Source of the DNA: Pseudomonas oryzihabitans
Lineage (GTDB): Bacteria > Pseudomonadota > Gammaproteobacteria > Pseudomonadales > Pseudomonadaceae
Assembly (NCBI RefSeq): GCF_006384975.1
Contig: NZ_CP021645.1
Coordinates: forward strand, 3,438,001 to 3,502,000
Direction: 5' to 3'
DNA length: 64,000 nucleotides
Part shown: positions 42,747 through 53,088 of the stretch, piece by piece
Layout of the letters: every line of letters begins with the position of its first letter
Numbering within the stretch: the stretch's first letter is position 1
Made by a program: the position numbers and the translations under genes
The notes under the pieces: generated by a model
Database searches by the model: none
The model's input: only the letters and a program-made list of their open reading frames with translations
Told to the model about the DNA's origin: nothing

Positions 42747-42775
42747 CGTGCTCGGGACATCGCGCTCCGAGCACG
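42747..42775. promoter_or_regulatory. Hairpin between integrase and AlpA-like gene
   Basis: CGTGCTCGG and CCGAGCACG form a 9-bp perfect inverted repeat with an 11-bp loop, 27 bp downstream of the integrase stop. There is no T tract. It could be a weak terminator or a regulator site in the 328-bp gap; nothing else is evident there. Confidence 0.35.
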
Positions 42776-42801
42776 TCTACGTCACCTAGAGGGTCCAGAA
42801 C

Positions 42802-43989
42802 TCAGTCTTGGGGCACCGGCGGCCACTGACCGACCGTCCAGGTGAGACCCAGGGCCTCAAGCACTCTCGCCGATGCCCTCTCCTGCAGCGAGCGGAGGTG
42901 CCCGAGGCTGGGATTGAGGTAGCCCATGGTGACGTTGCCGATGGCGTGGTTGAGGAGGAACTTGAGCTCGGCCAGCGGCACGCCGGCCTCCAGCGCGAGG
43001 GTGGCGTAGGTGTGCCTCAGGGCGTGGCCCGTCAGGCCGTCCAGCTCGGCCTGCTTGACCTCTGAGACCCTGCCGCTGCGACTGTCCGCGGGGAACAGCC
43101 AGCCGTGCCCGCGACGGGGCGAGCTGGCGCCCTGCCGGCGGTGCTCCATAAGGTCCTGAAGCGGCCTGGAGAGGGGAAGGTCGAAGGCCCTGGCGGCGCC
43201 ACCCTTCGGCCTCGGGACGTGCAGGGCGTCCCCCGTCGGTAGCAGTTGCTCGATCTGGGCGTCGCAGGCGGCGGTCCTGCGCATGCCGGTCAGAATCATG
43301 AAGAGGTGCAGGTCTCGGCGCACCGGGTTGTCCAGCGCCACGACCGCCCTACCCCACGCTCGCAGGCGATCCTCGGCCGCGTCGACGCGCCTACGCTGTA
43401 CGCCATGGAAGTCGACGTTCGCTGTCGGGTTGGAGGGCAGGTCGGGGTGCTCCCGTAGGCCGCGGTTGTACACGGCACGCAGCACCCGCATGACGCCGTC
43501 CGCCGTGGCGATGCCGTGTCGAGCGGTCATCTGCGCGTGGCGCTCCCTTATGGCCGCCCTATCAGCGCCGAGCTCGGCCAGGGGCCTGTCCATCCAGTCG
43601 CCCAGGTACTGCTCGCAGTTGTAGCGGTACTGCTTAAGGGTCTGTGCCGAAAGGGCCCTGGCAGAGAGGTGGAGTTCCAGCGTCTCGCCCAGCGTGACGC
43701 CGCGTGCCCTCGCCTTGCGTCGCTCCTCGTTCGGGTTCGCCCCGCCTCGCATGCTGACCAGCGTCTTGCGGGCGAGATCGCGGGCGGCCTTGGCGTCGAG
43801 CGCGGGGTGATCGCCGAGCTTGGTCCGCACCTGGCGTCCGTTAACGAGCGACTGGACGTAGTAGGCGCGCTTGGAGGGAGAGACGATGAGGTAGAAGCCC
43901 CTGAGCTCGGTGTCGGCGTAAAGGGTGCTTCGGCCACGCTCGGGGACGGGGGCTCGCTCGGCAAGGGACTGGGTTATCTTCGACTTCAT
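42802..43989 (-). CDS. int: Tyrosine integrase of the element
   Basis: A 395-residue P4-type site-specific recombinase. The N-terminal DUF4102 arm-binding domain contains LRGFYLIVSPSKRAYYVQSLVNGRQVRTKLGDHPALDAKAARDLA. The catalytic residues are Arg in LTGMRRTAACD, HALRHTYA (HxxR), LLNHAIGN and the nucleophile Tyr in TMGYLNP. The start at 43989 (MKSKITQSLAERAPVP) matches the family. It lies at the tRNA-distal end, 173 bp inside attR, and should recombine the 48-bp tRNA-Thr core. Confidence 0.95.
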   Translation of the reverse strand: MKSKITQSLAERAPVPERGRSTLYADTELRGFYLIVSPSKRAYYVQSLVNGRQVRTKLGDHPALDAKAARDLARKTLVSMRGGANPNEERRKARARGVTLGETLELHLSARALSAQTLKQYRYNCEQYLGDWMDRPLAELGADRAAIRERHAQMTARHGIATADGVMRVLRAVYNRGLREHPDLPSNPTANVDFHGVQRRRVDAAEDRLRAWGRAVVALDNPVRRDLHLFMILTGMRRTAACDAQIEQLLPTGDALHVPRPKGGAARAFDLPLSRPLQDLMEHRRQGASSPRRGHGWLFPADSRSGRVSEVKQAELDGLTGHALRHTYATLALEAGVPLAELKFLLNHAIGNVTMGYLNPSLGHLRSLQERASARVLEALGLTWTVGQWPPVPQD

Positions 43990-44161
43990 GGGGGACACGC
44001 TCCGTGTTGAGGGGCCACGTCCCGGACACGATTCGCTGCCACAAGGCACCATGTCCGATCACGTAAGCCCCACTAACTTATCCCCATTAAGTCGCGTTAA
44101 ATCAGCCTCGTAAGCGCCTTTTGGCCTTCCGATTCAAATGTTGGCACAAGCTCCGGCGCCC

Positions 44162-44209
44162 GACTTGTAATCAGTAGGTCCCGGGTTCGACTCCTGGTGC
44201 CGGCACCAA
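44162..44209 (+). repeat. attR: displaced tRNA-Thr 3' end
   Basis: Right copy of the 48-bp direct repeat, identical to 33418-33465. The 5' half of the tRNA is not present here, so this is not a functional tRNA. Confidence 0.92.
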
Positions 44210-44224
44210 ACGCTGCAAGACCTT

Positions 44225-44246
44225 AGGCCAACCTTTCGGTTGGCCT
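44225..44246 (+). repeat. Second copy of the tRNA-downstream hairpin
   Basis: AGGCCAACC-TTTC-GGTTGGCCT matches the hairpin at 33481-33502 apart from the loop. It belongs to a roughly 180-bp stretch after attR that resembles the sequence after attL. Confidence 0.75.
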
Positions 44247-44283
44247 TTGTCGTTTCTGGGCCGAGGCAAACACGCTTTCGACA

Positions 44284-44400
44284 AGCTAGTGTAAAAACGC
44301 ACGCCCTTGCGTCTCTTGGGCGAATTGCTAAGCCCCTGTAATCCAAGAATTTTCTAATTAGATCGAGCGTTAATACCATATCGCTCCAGTCAACTCGGCA
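44284..44400 (-). pseudogene. Decayed remnant of an XRE-type gene 3' end
   Basis: On the minus strand the translation includes LTLDLIRKFLDYRG, aligned with PLELIGEFLDRRG of the XRE protein at 33542-33832, and after a frameshift SPKRRKG aligned with SPKTRKG. The nucleotide match continues from the att repeat through the hairpin into this stretch, so both stretches have the same order: tRNA end, hairpin, XRE C-terminus. The rest of the gene is missing or unrecognisable. The sequence is much more AT-rich than the live copy. Confidence 0.65.
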
Positions 44401-45271
44401 GTGTAAATTTCCTTCCAGAAAATAAGGATTGCATATTCCCAAGTCCCTGAACGAGTTTTATATGATAGACGCCTGCGTGTTACCTCGCCTAAAGCATATA
44501 CTTTGACCATGAAATTAATACATTTTTAAAATGCGAAAATTGCAACTACCACATACAGTGAATTTGCACTTAGTCTCAGCGTGCTAGACTCAGATACTCT
44601 TCGATACCCGTTACGCTCGGCCCCCAACAGTTGATAATGCAGAGCGAGCGGAACTACCCTCCCGCTTGCGGTAATGCAAAGTAATCTCAGAATTATATCC
44701 GCGCGCTTAAATTACTCCATCACATTCTCAAAGAAAGCAGGCAAAAGCGATATCTCAACTGCTTGAGGCTAGCGCTCGAAGGGTATCTATACCGGAAGGC
44801 TATTTAGGCGGCAGCAAGCCGACTGTTCATGATGGATTCCACGCTGATTGGCTTTGAGCATCTATCGATCAGTATGGGTAAGTGGCGTTCGACCAAATAC
44901 GACGCACTAAGCTTAAAGCAATTAAAACCGAAGCACTTTATATAAAACTCAGATCATCGAGACTTAACCCTAAAACGCCCTGAGTATTATATAGACTTTG
45001 GCCATGCGCTTCAGGACAAAATACTTAAGCTATTGAAAATTTAACCTTGATGAACGAAGCTCAATAAATCATAAATGTGCATCCTTCATCTGCCTTATAT
45101 AACATTAGCTTTTGGAAATCTGGATCCAAGCATTTTCATAGCATGCAGCCGGCTGTTCCTCAGCCACATGGAACGTGAACCAAAATTATTTTTAAGTAAA
45201 ATTTCAAATTATAAAACTTATCATACTAGATTTATGCTATTGTGCCTCCCCTTTTTAGGGGCTAATCGATC
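44401..45271. other. AT-rich gene-free spacer between island and polysaccharide locus
   Basis: About 870 bp with many stops in all frames and a composition unlike either flank. I see no convincing gene, tRNA or further att copy. It is probably the eroded body of an earlier island. Its end must contain the promoter of the glycosyltransferase at 45272, but no clear -35/-10 pair or JUMPstart sequence was recognised. Confidence 0.55.
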
Positions 45272-46378
45272 ATGCGCATTTTGCATGTCTTCAAGACGTA
45301 TCTACCCGACACCCATGGTGGGATCGAACATGTCATTCGCCAGATATGCCTGGCGACAAGAAACTCTGGGATCGAGCATCGAGTCCTCACGCTCAGCAAA
45401 CATCCCGACCCCGAACAGCTCGAGGTAGACGGCATACCCGTCCGCCGGGTGAAGCAGGACCTCGACTTCGCCTCGACCGGACTTTCCCTGGCCGCCTTCC
45501 GAGCCTTCGCCAAGGAAAGCCGCGCCGTCGATCTAGTGCACTTTCACTTCCCGTGGCCGTTCATGGATGTCCTACAGCTGGTGATACGGCCGGGCAGGCC
45601 CTATTTGGTGAGCTATCACTCGGACATCGTTAAGCAGCGCCATCTACTCAAACTCTATTCACCGTTGATGCATGGCTTCTTGAGCAAAGCTGCCTGCGTA
45701 ATAGCGGCAACCGAGCCATATCGCCGGTCCAGCCCTACCCTGCAACGCCTGGGTAGCAAGGTAAAGGTAATTCCCTACGGCCTGGATCCAGCCAGCTATC
45801 CCGAGGCGGACCTGCAGCGCGTGGCGAACTGGCGTGAGCGTCTCGGACCGCGCTATCTGCTGTTCGTAGGGGTAATGCGCTACTACAAAGGGCTGCATCT
45901 GTTGCTTGAGGCGCTTCAGGGGCTCGACTATCCGCTGGCCATCGTTGGCGATGGGCCGGAAGGAGAAGCCCTCCGCGCTCAGTGCGAGCGGTTGGGTCTG
46001 AAGAACTGCCATTTCCTGGGACGTCAAAGCGAAGAAGATCTAGCAGCGCTGTATGCCGGCTGCGAAAGCTTCGTCTTCCCCTCGCACCTGCGCTCTGAAG
46101 CCTTTGGCATGGCTCTGCTGGAAGCGGCCATGTATGGCAAGCCCATGCTCAGTTGTGAGATCGGCTCGGGCATGAGCGAGATCAATATCAGCGGTCTGAC
46201 CGGGATCGGCGTGCTGCCCGAACCCGCAGCTTTGCGCCGAGGACTGATCACGTTGTGGGAGGATGCCGAACTCCGGACCCGCTACGGGCAGGCCGCCCGA
46301 GTACGCTTCGAGACACATTTCCGCAGCGAGATCATGGCCGGCAAGCTGATTGAGGTCTACCGCGCTGCCCTTGCCTAA
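45272..46378 (+). CDS. GT4 glycosyltransferase, WbpZ-like
   Basis: A 368-residue GT-B glycosyltransferase: MRILHVFKTYLPDTHGGIEHVIRQI (acceptor domain), LLFVGVMRYYKGLHLLLEA and the donor-binding HLRSEAFGMALLEAAMYGKPML with the E-x7-E motif. Cytoplasmic face of the inner membrane. WbpZ adds the first D-rhamnose onto the lipid-linked acceptor in A-band synthesis; position with gmd/rmd suggests that role, with other mannosyl- or rhamnosyltransferase roles possible. It converges on the minus-strand cluster, 8 bp from the next gene's stop. A GGGG ribosome site lies before the ATG. Confidence 0.82.
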   Translation: MRILHVFKTYLPDTHGGIEHVIRQICLATRNSGIEHRVLTLSKHPDPEQLEVDGIPVRRVKQDLDFASTGLSLAAFRAFAKESRAVDLVHFHFPWPFMDVLQLVIRPGRPYLVSYHSDIVKQRHLLKLYSPLMHGFLSKAACVIAATEPYRRSSPTLQRLGSKVKVIPYGLDPASYPEADLQRVANWRERLGPRYLLFVGVMRYYKGLHLLLEALQGLDYPLAIVGDGPEGEALRAQCERLGLKNCHFLGRQSEEDLAALYAGCESFVFPSHLRSEAFGMALLEAAMYGKPMLSCEIGSGMSEINISGLTGIGVLPEPAALRRGLITLWEDAELRTRYGQAARVRFETHFRSEIMAGKLIEVYRAALA

Positions 46379-46386
46379 ATCAGGAG

Positions 46387-47532
46387 CTAGCGTCCTCGCA
46401 GAGCCAGGCGATAAACCTCTAGCGTTCGGGCAGCACAAGCATCCCAGGTGTAGCCGTGGGCACGTCGTTCGCCCTCGTCTACTCGCTGACGCACTGCCAA
46501 AGGATCATCCAGTATCTCCAGCATTGCCCGGGTTATAGCCTTGGATTCCTGCGGAGCGGCCTGCAAAGCCGCGTCGCCGACCACCTCCGGCAGTGACGTA
46601 GTGTTGGAACAGATTACCGGGCAACGGGCTGCGAAGGCCTCAATCGCTGGCAGACCAAAGCCTTCGAACAGCGACATGAATACCAGGGCTGCTGCACTCT
46701 GGAGCAAGGCAATGACATCTTCCTGCGGTAGATATTCCAGCCACTTGCCCTCCCCCCTAGCCTCCAGAGCACGTAACTCCTTGACCAAGGTTTCGGCACG
46801 CCACCCGTTGCGCCCTACCACGACCAAAGGATGCTGCTTGCGCAGGGCCTCTGGTAGGTGAGCATGGGCGGCCAGTACCGCCGCGAGATTCTTGCGCGGT
46901 TGCAGAGTACCGACAAAGAGGAAAAAGCCGGGCTCCAGGCCATGCTTGCACAACACATCCTGGCGAATAACCTCAGATTGCCGAACAAAATACGACATAT
47001 CAACGCCAAGCGGCGTGACATGGACCCGCTCTTCCGCGATGCCGAGTAGCCTGACTATGTCTCTCTTGCTGTACTCCGAGATGGTAATGACTTGATCGGC
47101 CCAACCCACACTCTGATTGAACAGCCAGTTCTTCAAGCGACGTAGTTTGAGCGTGACCCATTCGGGATGGAGCTGTGGAATCAGATCCATCACGCTGGCT
47201 ACCATGGCGACGTTCTTGAGTCGAGGTATATGGTGGTCCGGCGCGTGGAAGATATCGACTTCACTCGCCAGTCGTTGGTCGACCCTAGAATCAGCCCCCA
47301 GCAGCGCATTTTTCAGGACGAACTCGGGGAACCGAGTCGCCAGGCTAACCGGCAGCCCGCAATCCAGCATCGGAGCATGGATGCAGAAGGTGTATGGCTT
47401 GACCTCGACGTTAGGGACCGCCATCAGCCCCTTGCATAGCGACTGGGTATAGATACCGATGCCATCGAGATGACCTTTGGCTACGCCGGAAGACCAGACC
47501 GTAGTACCTAATCCGATTTTCAAGACTGTCAA
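46387..47532 (-). CDS. GT4 glycosyltransferase, WbpY-like
   Basis: A 381-residue GT-B enzyme with GHLDGIGIYTQSLCKGL near the N-terminus, FLFVGTLQPRKNLAAVL and SLFEGFGLPAIEAFAARCPVI (E-x7-E). It probably adds D-rhamnose residues during chain growth (inference from context). The start is a TTG at 47532 that overlaps the rmd stop as TTGA; no in-frame ATG lies near the domain start, so translational coupling from rmd is likely. Confidence 0.8.
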   Translation of the reverse strand: MTVLKIGLGTTVWSSGVAKGHLDGIGIYTQSLCKGLMAVPNVEVKPYTFCIHAPMLDCGLPVSLATRFPEFVLKNALLGADSRVDQRLASEVDIFHAPDHHIPRLKNVAMVASVMDLIPQLHPEWVTLKLRRLKNWLFNQSVGWADQVITISEYSKRDIVRLLGIAEERVHVTPLGVDMSYFVRQSEVIRQDVLCKHGLEPGFFLFVGTLQPRKNLAAVLAAHAHLPEALRKQHPLVVVGRNGWRAETLVKELRALEARGEGKWLEYLPQEDVIALLQSAAALVFMSLFEGFGLPAIEAFAARCPVICSNTTSLPEVVGDAALQAAPQESKAITRAMLEILDDPLAVRQRVDEGERRAHGYTWDACAARTLEVYRLALRGR

Positions 47533-48425
47533 CGACCGCGTCCCAGGGCTGCGTAGAGATCTTGGAGCGTCCGCTCCAGAGGAATCAGATCCCTGCCCCC
47601 CACCACTTCGCGCAGGCGTGCATCACTGCCGCGGAGCGTAGGAATCTCATTGGCCCGCACAAAGGCCGGATTGACCCTGACCTCTATCGAATAACCCGCA
47701 ATGCGCTCCATCGTCTTGATGATGGTCCGCAGCGCCGTCGCGTTGCCGGAGCAGACATTGACGGAGCTCGAACGGTAGTCACTGGCGAGCAGCCCTAGGT
47801 AGGCCTGGGCCAGGTCGCGGACGTCCGAGAAGTCCCGGCTCACATCCAGATTGCCCAACTCGATCACCCGCTCGCCGCGGGCGAAATGCCCCACGATCTT
47901 GGGGATTAGGAAACGCTCATCCTGCCCTGGCCCGGTGTAGTTGAACGGCCGGGTGATGACGATGGGCAGGCGGTCGTACCAGGTGGCGACCATGTGTTCC
48001 ATGGCCAGTTTGCTGCACGCGTAGTGGTTGACGGGCGCCGCGCAGACCGACTCGTCGATTACCTCGATACCAGGAGTACCGTAGATATTGGCACTACTCG
48101 CGATAAGTACCCGCTGAGGTTGACGCTCGAGTGCGCCGAGCGCCTCCAACAAATTCAACGTGCCGAACAGGTTCACCCGGTAAAAAGCCTCCTGATCGGC
48201 ATAGCCAACAAAGGCCAGCGCCGCCAGATGGATGACCCAATCCGGTTGCGCCTGCGCCACGGCGGCAGCGACGGCCGCCTTGTCGGTGAGATCGCATGCC
48301 AAGGTGACATCCGCATCGGTAGTACCACTACCGAATCCGACTACTTTGAATCCCCGCGCCTTGAGCGCCTGGATGAGATAGCGTCCTGTGAAACCCGATG
48401 CGCCTGTGACCAGAGCGGTTGGCAT
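47529..48425 (-). CDS. rmd: GDP-4-dehydro-6-deoxy-D-mannose reductase
   Basis: A 298-residue extended short-chain dehydrogenase. TGASGFTGRYLIQAL binds NAD(P)H, and the catalytic YACSK follows SSANIYG. It reduces GDP-4-keto-6-deoxy-mannose to GDP-D-rhamnose, the donor for D-rhamnan. It lies 14 bp after gmd, the preceding enzyme of the pathway. A GDP-fucose-type synthase is less likely: that enzyme is also an epimerase and is longer. Confidence 0.88.
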   Translation of the reverse strand: MPTALVTGASGFTGRYLIQALKARGFKVVGFGSGTTDADVTLACDLTDKAAVAAAVAQAQPDWVIHLAALAFVGYADQEAFYRVNLFGTLNLLEALGALERQPQRVLIASSANIYGTPGIEVIDESVCAAPVNHYACSKLAMEHMVATWYDRLPIVITRPFNYTGPGQDERFLIPKIVGHFARGERVIELGNLDVSRDFSDVRDLAQAYLGLLASDYRSSSVNVCSGNATALRTIIKTMERIAGYSIEVRVNPAFVRANEIPTLRGSDARLREVVGGRDLIPLERTLQDLYAALGRGR

Positions 48426-48439
48426 GCCTATCCCCTTGG

Positions 48440-49501
<1,062 letters not shown>

Positions 49502-49568
49502 TCAATCATAGAACACATATATGCCGCCTCACAGGATACCCGTTGTCCCGGCAGCTTCCACGAGAATT

Positions 49569-50330
49569 TCAGAGATCGGCCATGCCCTCAAATTGGTTAG
49601 GAGATTTTTGTAGGAAGGAATCGAGCTCTTGAGGAGTACCCAGCACATGGACGTCCTCAACTGGCAGATCTAAAATCGAAATTTTCAGCCCTTGAAAAAG
49701 TAATTCTTGATAGAGCGGAGCAATATAGCGTTCACCTTTAACCAAACTATCAGGCTTGGAAAAAAAGCTTTCATATGCTTGAGAAAAATATTCTGCTCTC
49801 GCAAACCAATAAAGCCCAATCGAAGCGAAATTAGATATTCTTCTTTTTTCAGAAAATTCAGTTGCCCATTGGTCAGAACCAAGTTTGACAAAACTCCAAT
49901 GATCCCCAGGAACCTGAAAACATGGAACCCATGCATCAGAGCCTTCCCTGATGAAATCAGGGCTCAGAGAAGATGGCGTAACAAAAGTATCGATATTGTA
50001 TATGAGTAAAGGCCAATCTGCTCGCCATAAATCCTTTGTCAGGTAGGCGCTCGTAGCCTGACCGTCTGTAATGCTATCCAATTCAATTACTTGAACATTC
50101 TTTAAACCTAGGCTGTGGCAGCGCTTATGGACGTATTCAGCAGATCCATTACTTTTCAGGCAAACGAAAATTACGCAACAATCAGGAGAAAAAAAATTCT
50201 TCAGCGATAGCATTGACCAGTCGAACAAACTTTTACCATGCGCAAGTATCTCGTACTTCGGTACCAAATACCCGGCATCAGTGAAGCGTGATCCCCGCCC
50301 CGCCATTGTGATGACGATATTAACTGACAC
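49569..50330 (-). CDS. Nucleotidyltransferase-family protein
   Basis: A 253-residue NTP-transferase fold: VNIVITMAGRGSRFTDAGYLVPKYEIL is a nucleotide-binding GXGXR motif with a shortened loop, and LLIYNIDTFVTP holds the metal aspartate region. It probably activates a phosphorylated compound with a nucleotide, or acts as a related transferase. It lies next to a HAD phosphatase and a kinase-like gene. AT-rich like them. Confidence 0.72.
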   Translation of the reverse strand: MSVNIVITMAGRGSRFTDAGYLVPKYEILAHGKSLFDWSMLSLKNFFSPDCCVIFVCLKSNGSAEYVHKRCHSLGLKNVQVIELDSITDGQATSAYLTKDLWRADWPLLIYNIDTFVTPSSLSPDFIREGSDAWVPCFQVPGDHWSFVKLGSDQWATEFSEKRRISNFASIGLYWFARAEYFSQAYESFFSKPDSLVKGERYIAPLYQELLFQGLKISILDLPVEDVHVLGTPQELDSFLQKSPNQFEGMADL

Positions 50331-50341
50331 TTTGATCGCTC

Positions 50342-50740
50342 CTATTCCTGACCAAGCAGGTTCTGAATTTCTTCTTCGCTGAGCGCAAGGAACTCGTTCG
50401 GACGAATAGCGCGATCGTCAATGTAAAAACCACGCTTCCTGGGCCAGGGTTTACCGAACAAAATCTCGTCGTAAGGAACCTCCCATCTCTCCAGCCATTC
50501 TAACAAAACGGGAGCAGTATGCTTATTCACCATACCGACATTATTGTTGTACGTCCGCATACTACGCGCCGTAAACAATAGTATCTTATAGCCCTTATCT
50601 TTATATTCCCTAAGCTTTTCGATCATCGCGATCTTGGGTTCGACGTCAGCATAGGTTTGCCCTTCCACTTTGATCTCGCAAAGCGTGCCGTCGACGTCCA
50701 CTACTAAAACCCCGTCGGTTTTATCTAGGTAGCTGTCCAT
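50342..50740 (-). CDS. HAD-family phosphatase
   Basis: A 132-residue HAD hydrolase with the nucleophile motif VVDVDGTLCEI, motif II ILLFTARSMR, and a C-terminal FYIDDRAIRP. The short size fits capsule/LPS-type sugar or alcohol phosphatases. The ATG at 50740 lies 19 bases inside the preceding gene; a TTG five codons earlier is the alternative. Confidence 0.78.
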   Translation of the reverse strand: MDSYLDKTDGVLVVDVDGTLCEIKVEGQTYADVEPKIAMIEKLREYKDKGYKILLFTARSMRTYNNNVGMVNKHTAPVLLEWLERWEVPYDEILFGKPWPRKRGFYIDDRAIRPNEFLALSEEEIQNLLGQE

Positions 50741-52196
50741 ATTCAATCTCGTCAAGTATTTTCCCAGACGTTACTAGGAAAGCCATTATTTTCTTGGGAT
50801 GATCTATATGCAATGGAAGCATGGATAAGAATAATGATGCCTCCCCTAAACGCATGATTCTTGCGTTGTAACCTTGGGCCGCTATAGACTTCAAGAAAAG
50901 TTGCTTGAGGCTCGACATATTGCCTTGATTGATTGTTAGCTTAAGAGTAATCTCATCTGTAAAGCCAACTTCATAGAGCCCATTATTTATGAAATCATAA
51001 TCACCCATGACACTATGTGAGATCTTGCAGAGATCATAGAGCGGATGAGTCCACATCTCGTCCTGGCTTACAGCTCCCTTGGGATCGATAAGCTTAAGTA
51101 AATAGCGCTGCTGGTCGTACAAAATATTCGAAAAACATGGATCACCATGACCAACAACCAAATATGCCTGTTCAAATGATTTTTTGTGACGATGATACAA
51201 TCTAATATAACGCTCAACTTGGCTATTCAACTCAAAATGCGGTGTAGCGCTCTTTACTAAATCATTAATGCTACGACCCCTCTCAAGGGAAAGAAATTCT
51301 TCTGCCCTTTCCATCACCTTATCAACGAACAGCCTTTTTGCAACTAGTGCAACGTCTTCTTTACTTCGGGGCTGCTGGGGTCGAGACGCGAGAAAAAATA
51401 AAATACGCTCAACAAAGGGCTCGAAAGTATCGTTTTCAAATGCCCCATGCACCCATTGTAACGCTGCATCAGCGAGGTAGTAACGCATCATTTTATATGA
51501 TGCCCGCCCACCTTCGTCCTGGTAATCAAATGGCTGAATGAGCCAAGGCCGCATAGACTCAGGAACAATATTGTAAAAAGAATACTCAGCTAACATCTTG
51601 CGCTTATCTGTAGAGCGCTTCGTGTAGAAGAATGTATCGATCTGTACCTCGTTGAAATGCCGAGTGGCCGTCGAGTCACAGGTGAATGACAGGAAATCTC
51701 TTATATTGGAAAGATCAAATGGCTCAATAGATTGCACTCGCTGAAAACCTTGCCATGCACGGTCCCAAATGTGCAGCGGACTAGCCACAAAAGCTGACCA
51801 ATTCTCCACCAAAAAGTGAGCATTTTGCAGAAATAAGATCAGTGGCTTATACAGGCGATCTATGAAATCTTCCTCAGCATAGGGCATTCGCTGCATGAGC
51901 TGATTCAAGTATTGCAATTGGCGAAATCCTGCTCGCCCTGCCACTACACAGACTGCTGTAGACTCGCTGCTCGTTTCTAGAGTACTTCGCAGCTCAGGGA
52001 GATCGTCCGCACCTCGCAAATGAATGAAGTTTTTGCTCATCCAATCCGGAACTGCACTAATAAAATGTTGAACAAGCGTTTTTCGTTTAAATACAATCTC
52101 GCCGTATCGACGATGGCCAACTAGGTTTCTGACGTCACCGCTGACCGTCTCGCGATCATCGAATATCAATAATATATTTTTCTGATTATCTAGCAT
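50721..52196 (-). CDS. APH/choline-kinase-like phosphotransferase
   Basis: A 491-residue protein. The C-terminal half has the kinase-fold Brenner motif VVGHGDPCFSNILYD (HGDxxxxN) and LKLIDPKGA (metal-binding Asp). The N-terminal 200 residues are unrecognised and include HxGD-like acidic segments. It may phosphorylate an alcohol, sugar or amino alcohol used to decorate the polysaccharide. It forms a tight set with the HAD and nucleotidyltransferase genes. Confidence 0.72.
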   Translation of the reverse strand: MLDNQKNILLIFDDRETVSGDVRNLVGHRRYGEIVFKRKTLVQHFISAVPDWMSKNFIHLRGADDLPELRSTLETSSESTAVCVVAGRAGFRQLQYLNQLMQRMPYAEEDFIDRLYKPLILFLQNAHFLVENWSAFVASPLHIWDRAWQGFQRVQSIEPFDLSNIRDFLSFTCDSTATRHFNEVQIDTFFYTKRSTDKRKMLAEYSFYNIVPESMRPWLIQPFDYQDEGGRASYKMMRYYLADAALQWVHGAFENDTFEPFVERILFFLASRPQQPRSKEDVALVAKRLFVDKVMERAEEFLSLERGRSINDLVKSATPHFELNSQVERYIRLYHRHKKSFEQAYLVVGHGDPCFSNILYDQQRYLLKLIDPKGAVSQDEMWTHPLYDLCKISHSVMGDYDFINNGLYEVGFTDEITLKLTINQGNMSSLKQLFLKSIAAQGYNARIMRLGEASLFLSMLPLHIDHPKKIMAFLVTSGKILDEIEYGQLPR

Positions 52197-53088
52197 CTTG
52201 AGACCTAGATTCCTTTAGCAAAGTAGCTGTACCAGCAAGTACCAGGAAAACGGACGCTAACAAGGCGAGCGCCAGCGACTGATGCAGACCAAACACGTTC
52301 AATTGAGTATTAGAACCGTCTGTTAAACCACCTAACAAAATCGAATAAAACAAACTGGCCATGCTGGGCTCATTTGCTTCGATAACTTTCACAAATACAG
52401 CGATAGCCAGCATTTCAAGGGCCCAAACAAGAATAGTTAGCAGAAGAATACCGGACAGACGCCCCTCGACGGATTTGACGACATCAGCTTCTAAAAGGCG
52501 CAGCCCATGACTGACTTTAAGGAGTGAAAGACCGCGGCTACTGTGGCTCACTAACACGAGATGCCTATTAAGATAAACGAACACCTTTGAGACGGCGAAC
52601 ATTCCAAACAGCCCTAGGAGACAAGCAGAGAGAAAAACCATGAAAACTGCACGCATTTCGGCCGGAACTTCAACGTTGAAAATATAAAAGCCAACAATGC
52701 AAAGGACAAGCACAACAATATCCGAGAATCTTTCGGCCAGCCAAATCGCCAAGGCTTTTCTTCTTCCGCTATAAACATAAAAAAATCCGCCCAATCGCAA
52801 AAATTCACCTATTTTAAAAGGTAAGAAAGCACTTGGGAATGCGGTTAATGCATGAGCCCCCATAAGCGACAACGCTTTTTCTCTTTCATCCAACGTCAAC
52901 AAAGACAACCGTAACATACGGACACTATGTGAAGAAAAATAAAGCGCAACTATACACAATAGCGCAAAAGGCTGCTCACTTACAAAAAGATGAAATATAG
53001 AAGACTTAAATAAAAAAAGCCACACAGCAAGGGAAGCAAAAATAAAGAACAGAAAAAAAACTAGTAGCACGCGCTTATTCATGAGCAT
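52186..53088 (-). CDS. Flippase-like membrane protein (lysylphosphatidylglycerol-synthase TM family)
   Basis: About 300 residues with eight predicted helices; the first is LLVFFLFFIFASLAVWLFLF. SHSVRMLRLSLL, PFKIGEFLRLGGFFY and AERFSDIVVLVLCIVGF are hallmarks of the UPF0104/LPG-synthase TM family, thought to move glycolipids across membranes. The start is uncertain: ATG 53088 overlaps the previous gene's stop by 14 bp; a GTG at 53112 is possible. Confidence 0.75.
   Translation of the reverse strand: MLMNKRVLLVFFLFFIFASLAVWLFLFKSSIFHLFVSEQPFALLCIVALYFSSHSVRMLRLSLLTLDEREKALSLMGAHALTAFPSAFLPFKIGEFLRLGGFFYVYSGRRKALAIWLAERFSDIVVLVLCIVGFYIFNVEVPAEMRAVFMVFLSACLLGLFGMFAVSKVFVYLNRHLVLVSHSSRGLSLLKVSHGLRLLEADVVKSVEGRLSGILLLTILVWALEMLAIAVFVKVIEANEPSMASLFYSILLGGLTDGSNTQLNVFGLHQSLALALLASVFLVLAGTATLLKESRSQDAR

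Noticed and set aside
44134..44442. 102-residue minus-strand frame across attR as a live gene
   Set aside because: It reads through the att repeat and the hairpin; only a part resembles the XRE C-terminus and the match changes frame, which indicates decay.
45075..45428. 117-residue frame over the start of the WbpZ-like gene
   Set aside because: It overlaps a conserved glycosyltransferase start in another frame, and its translation shows no family features.
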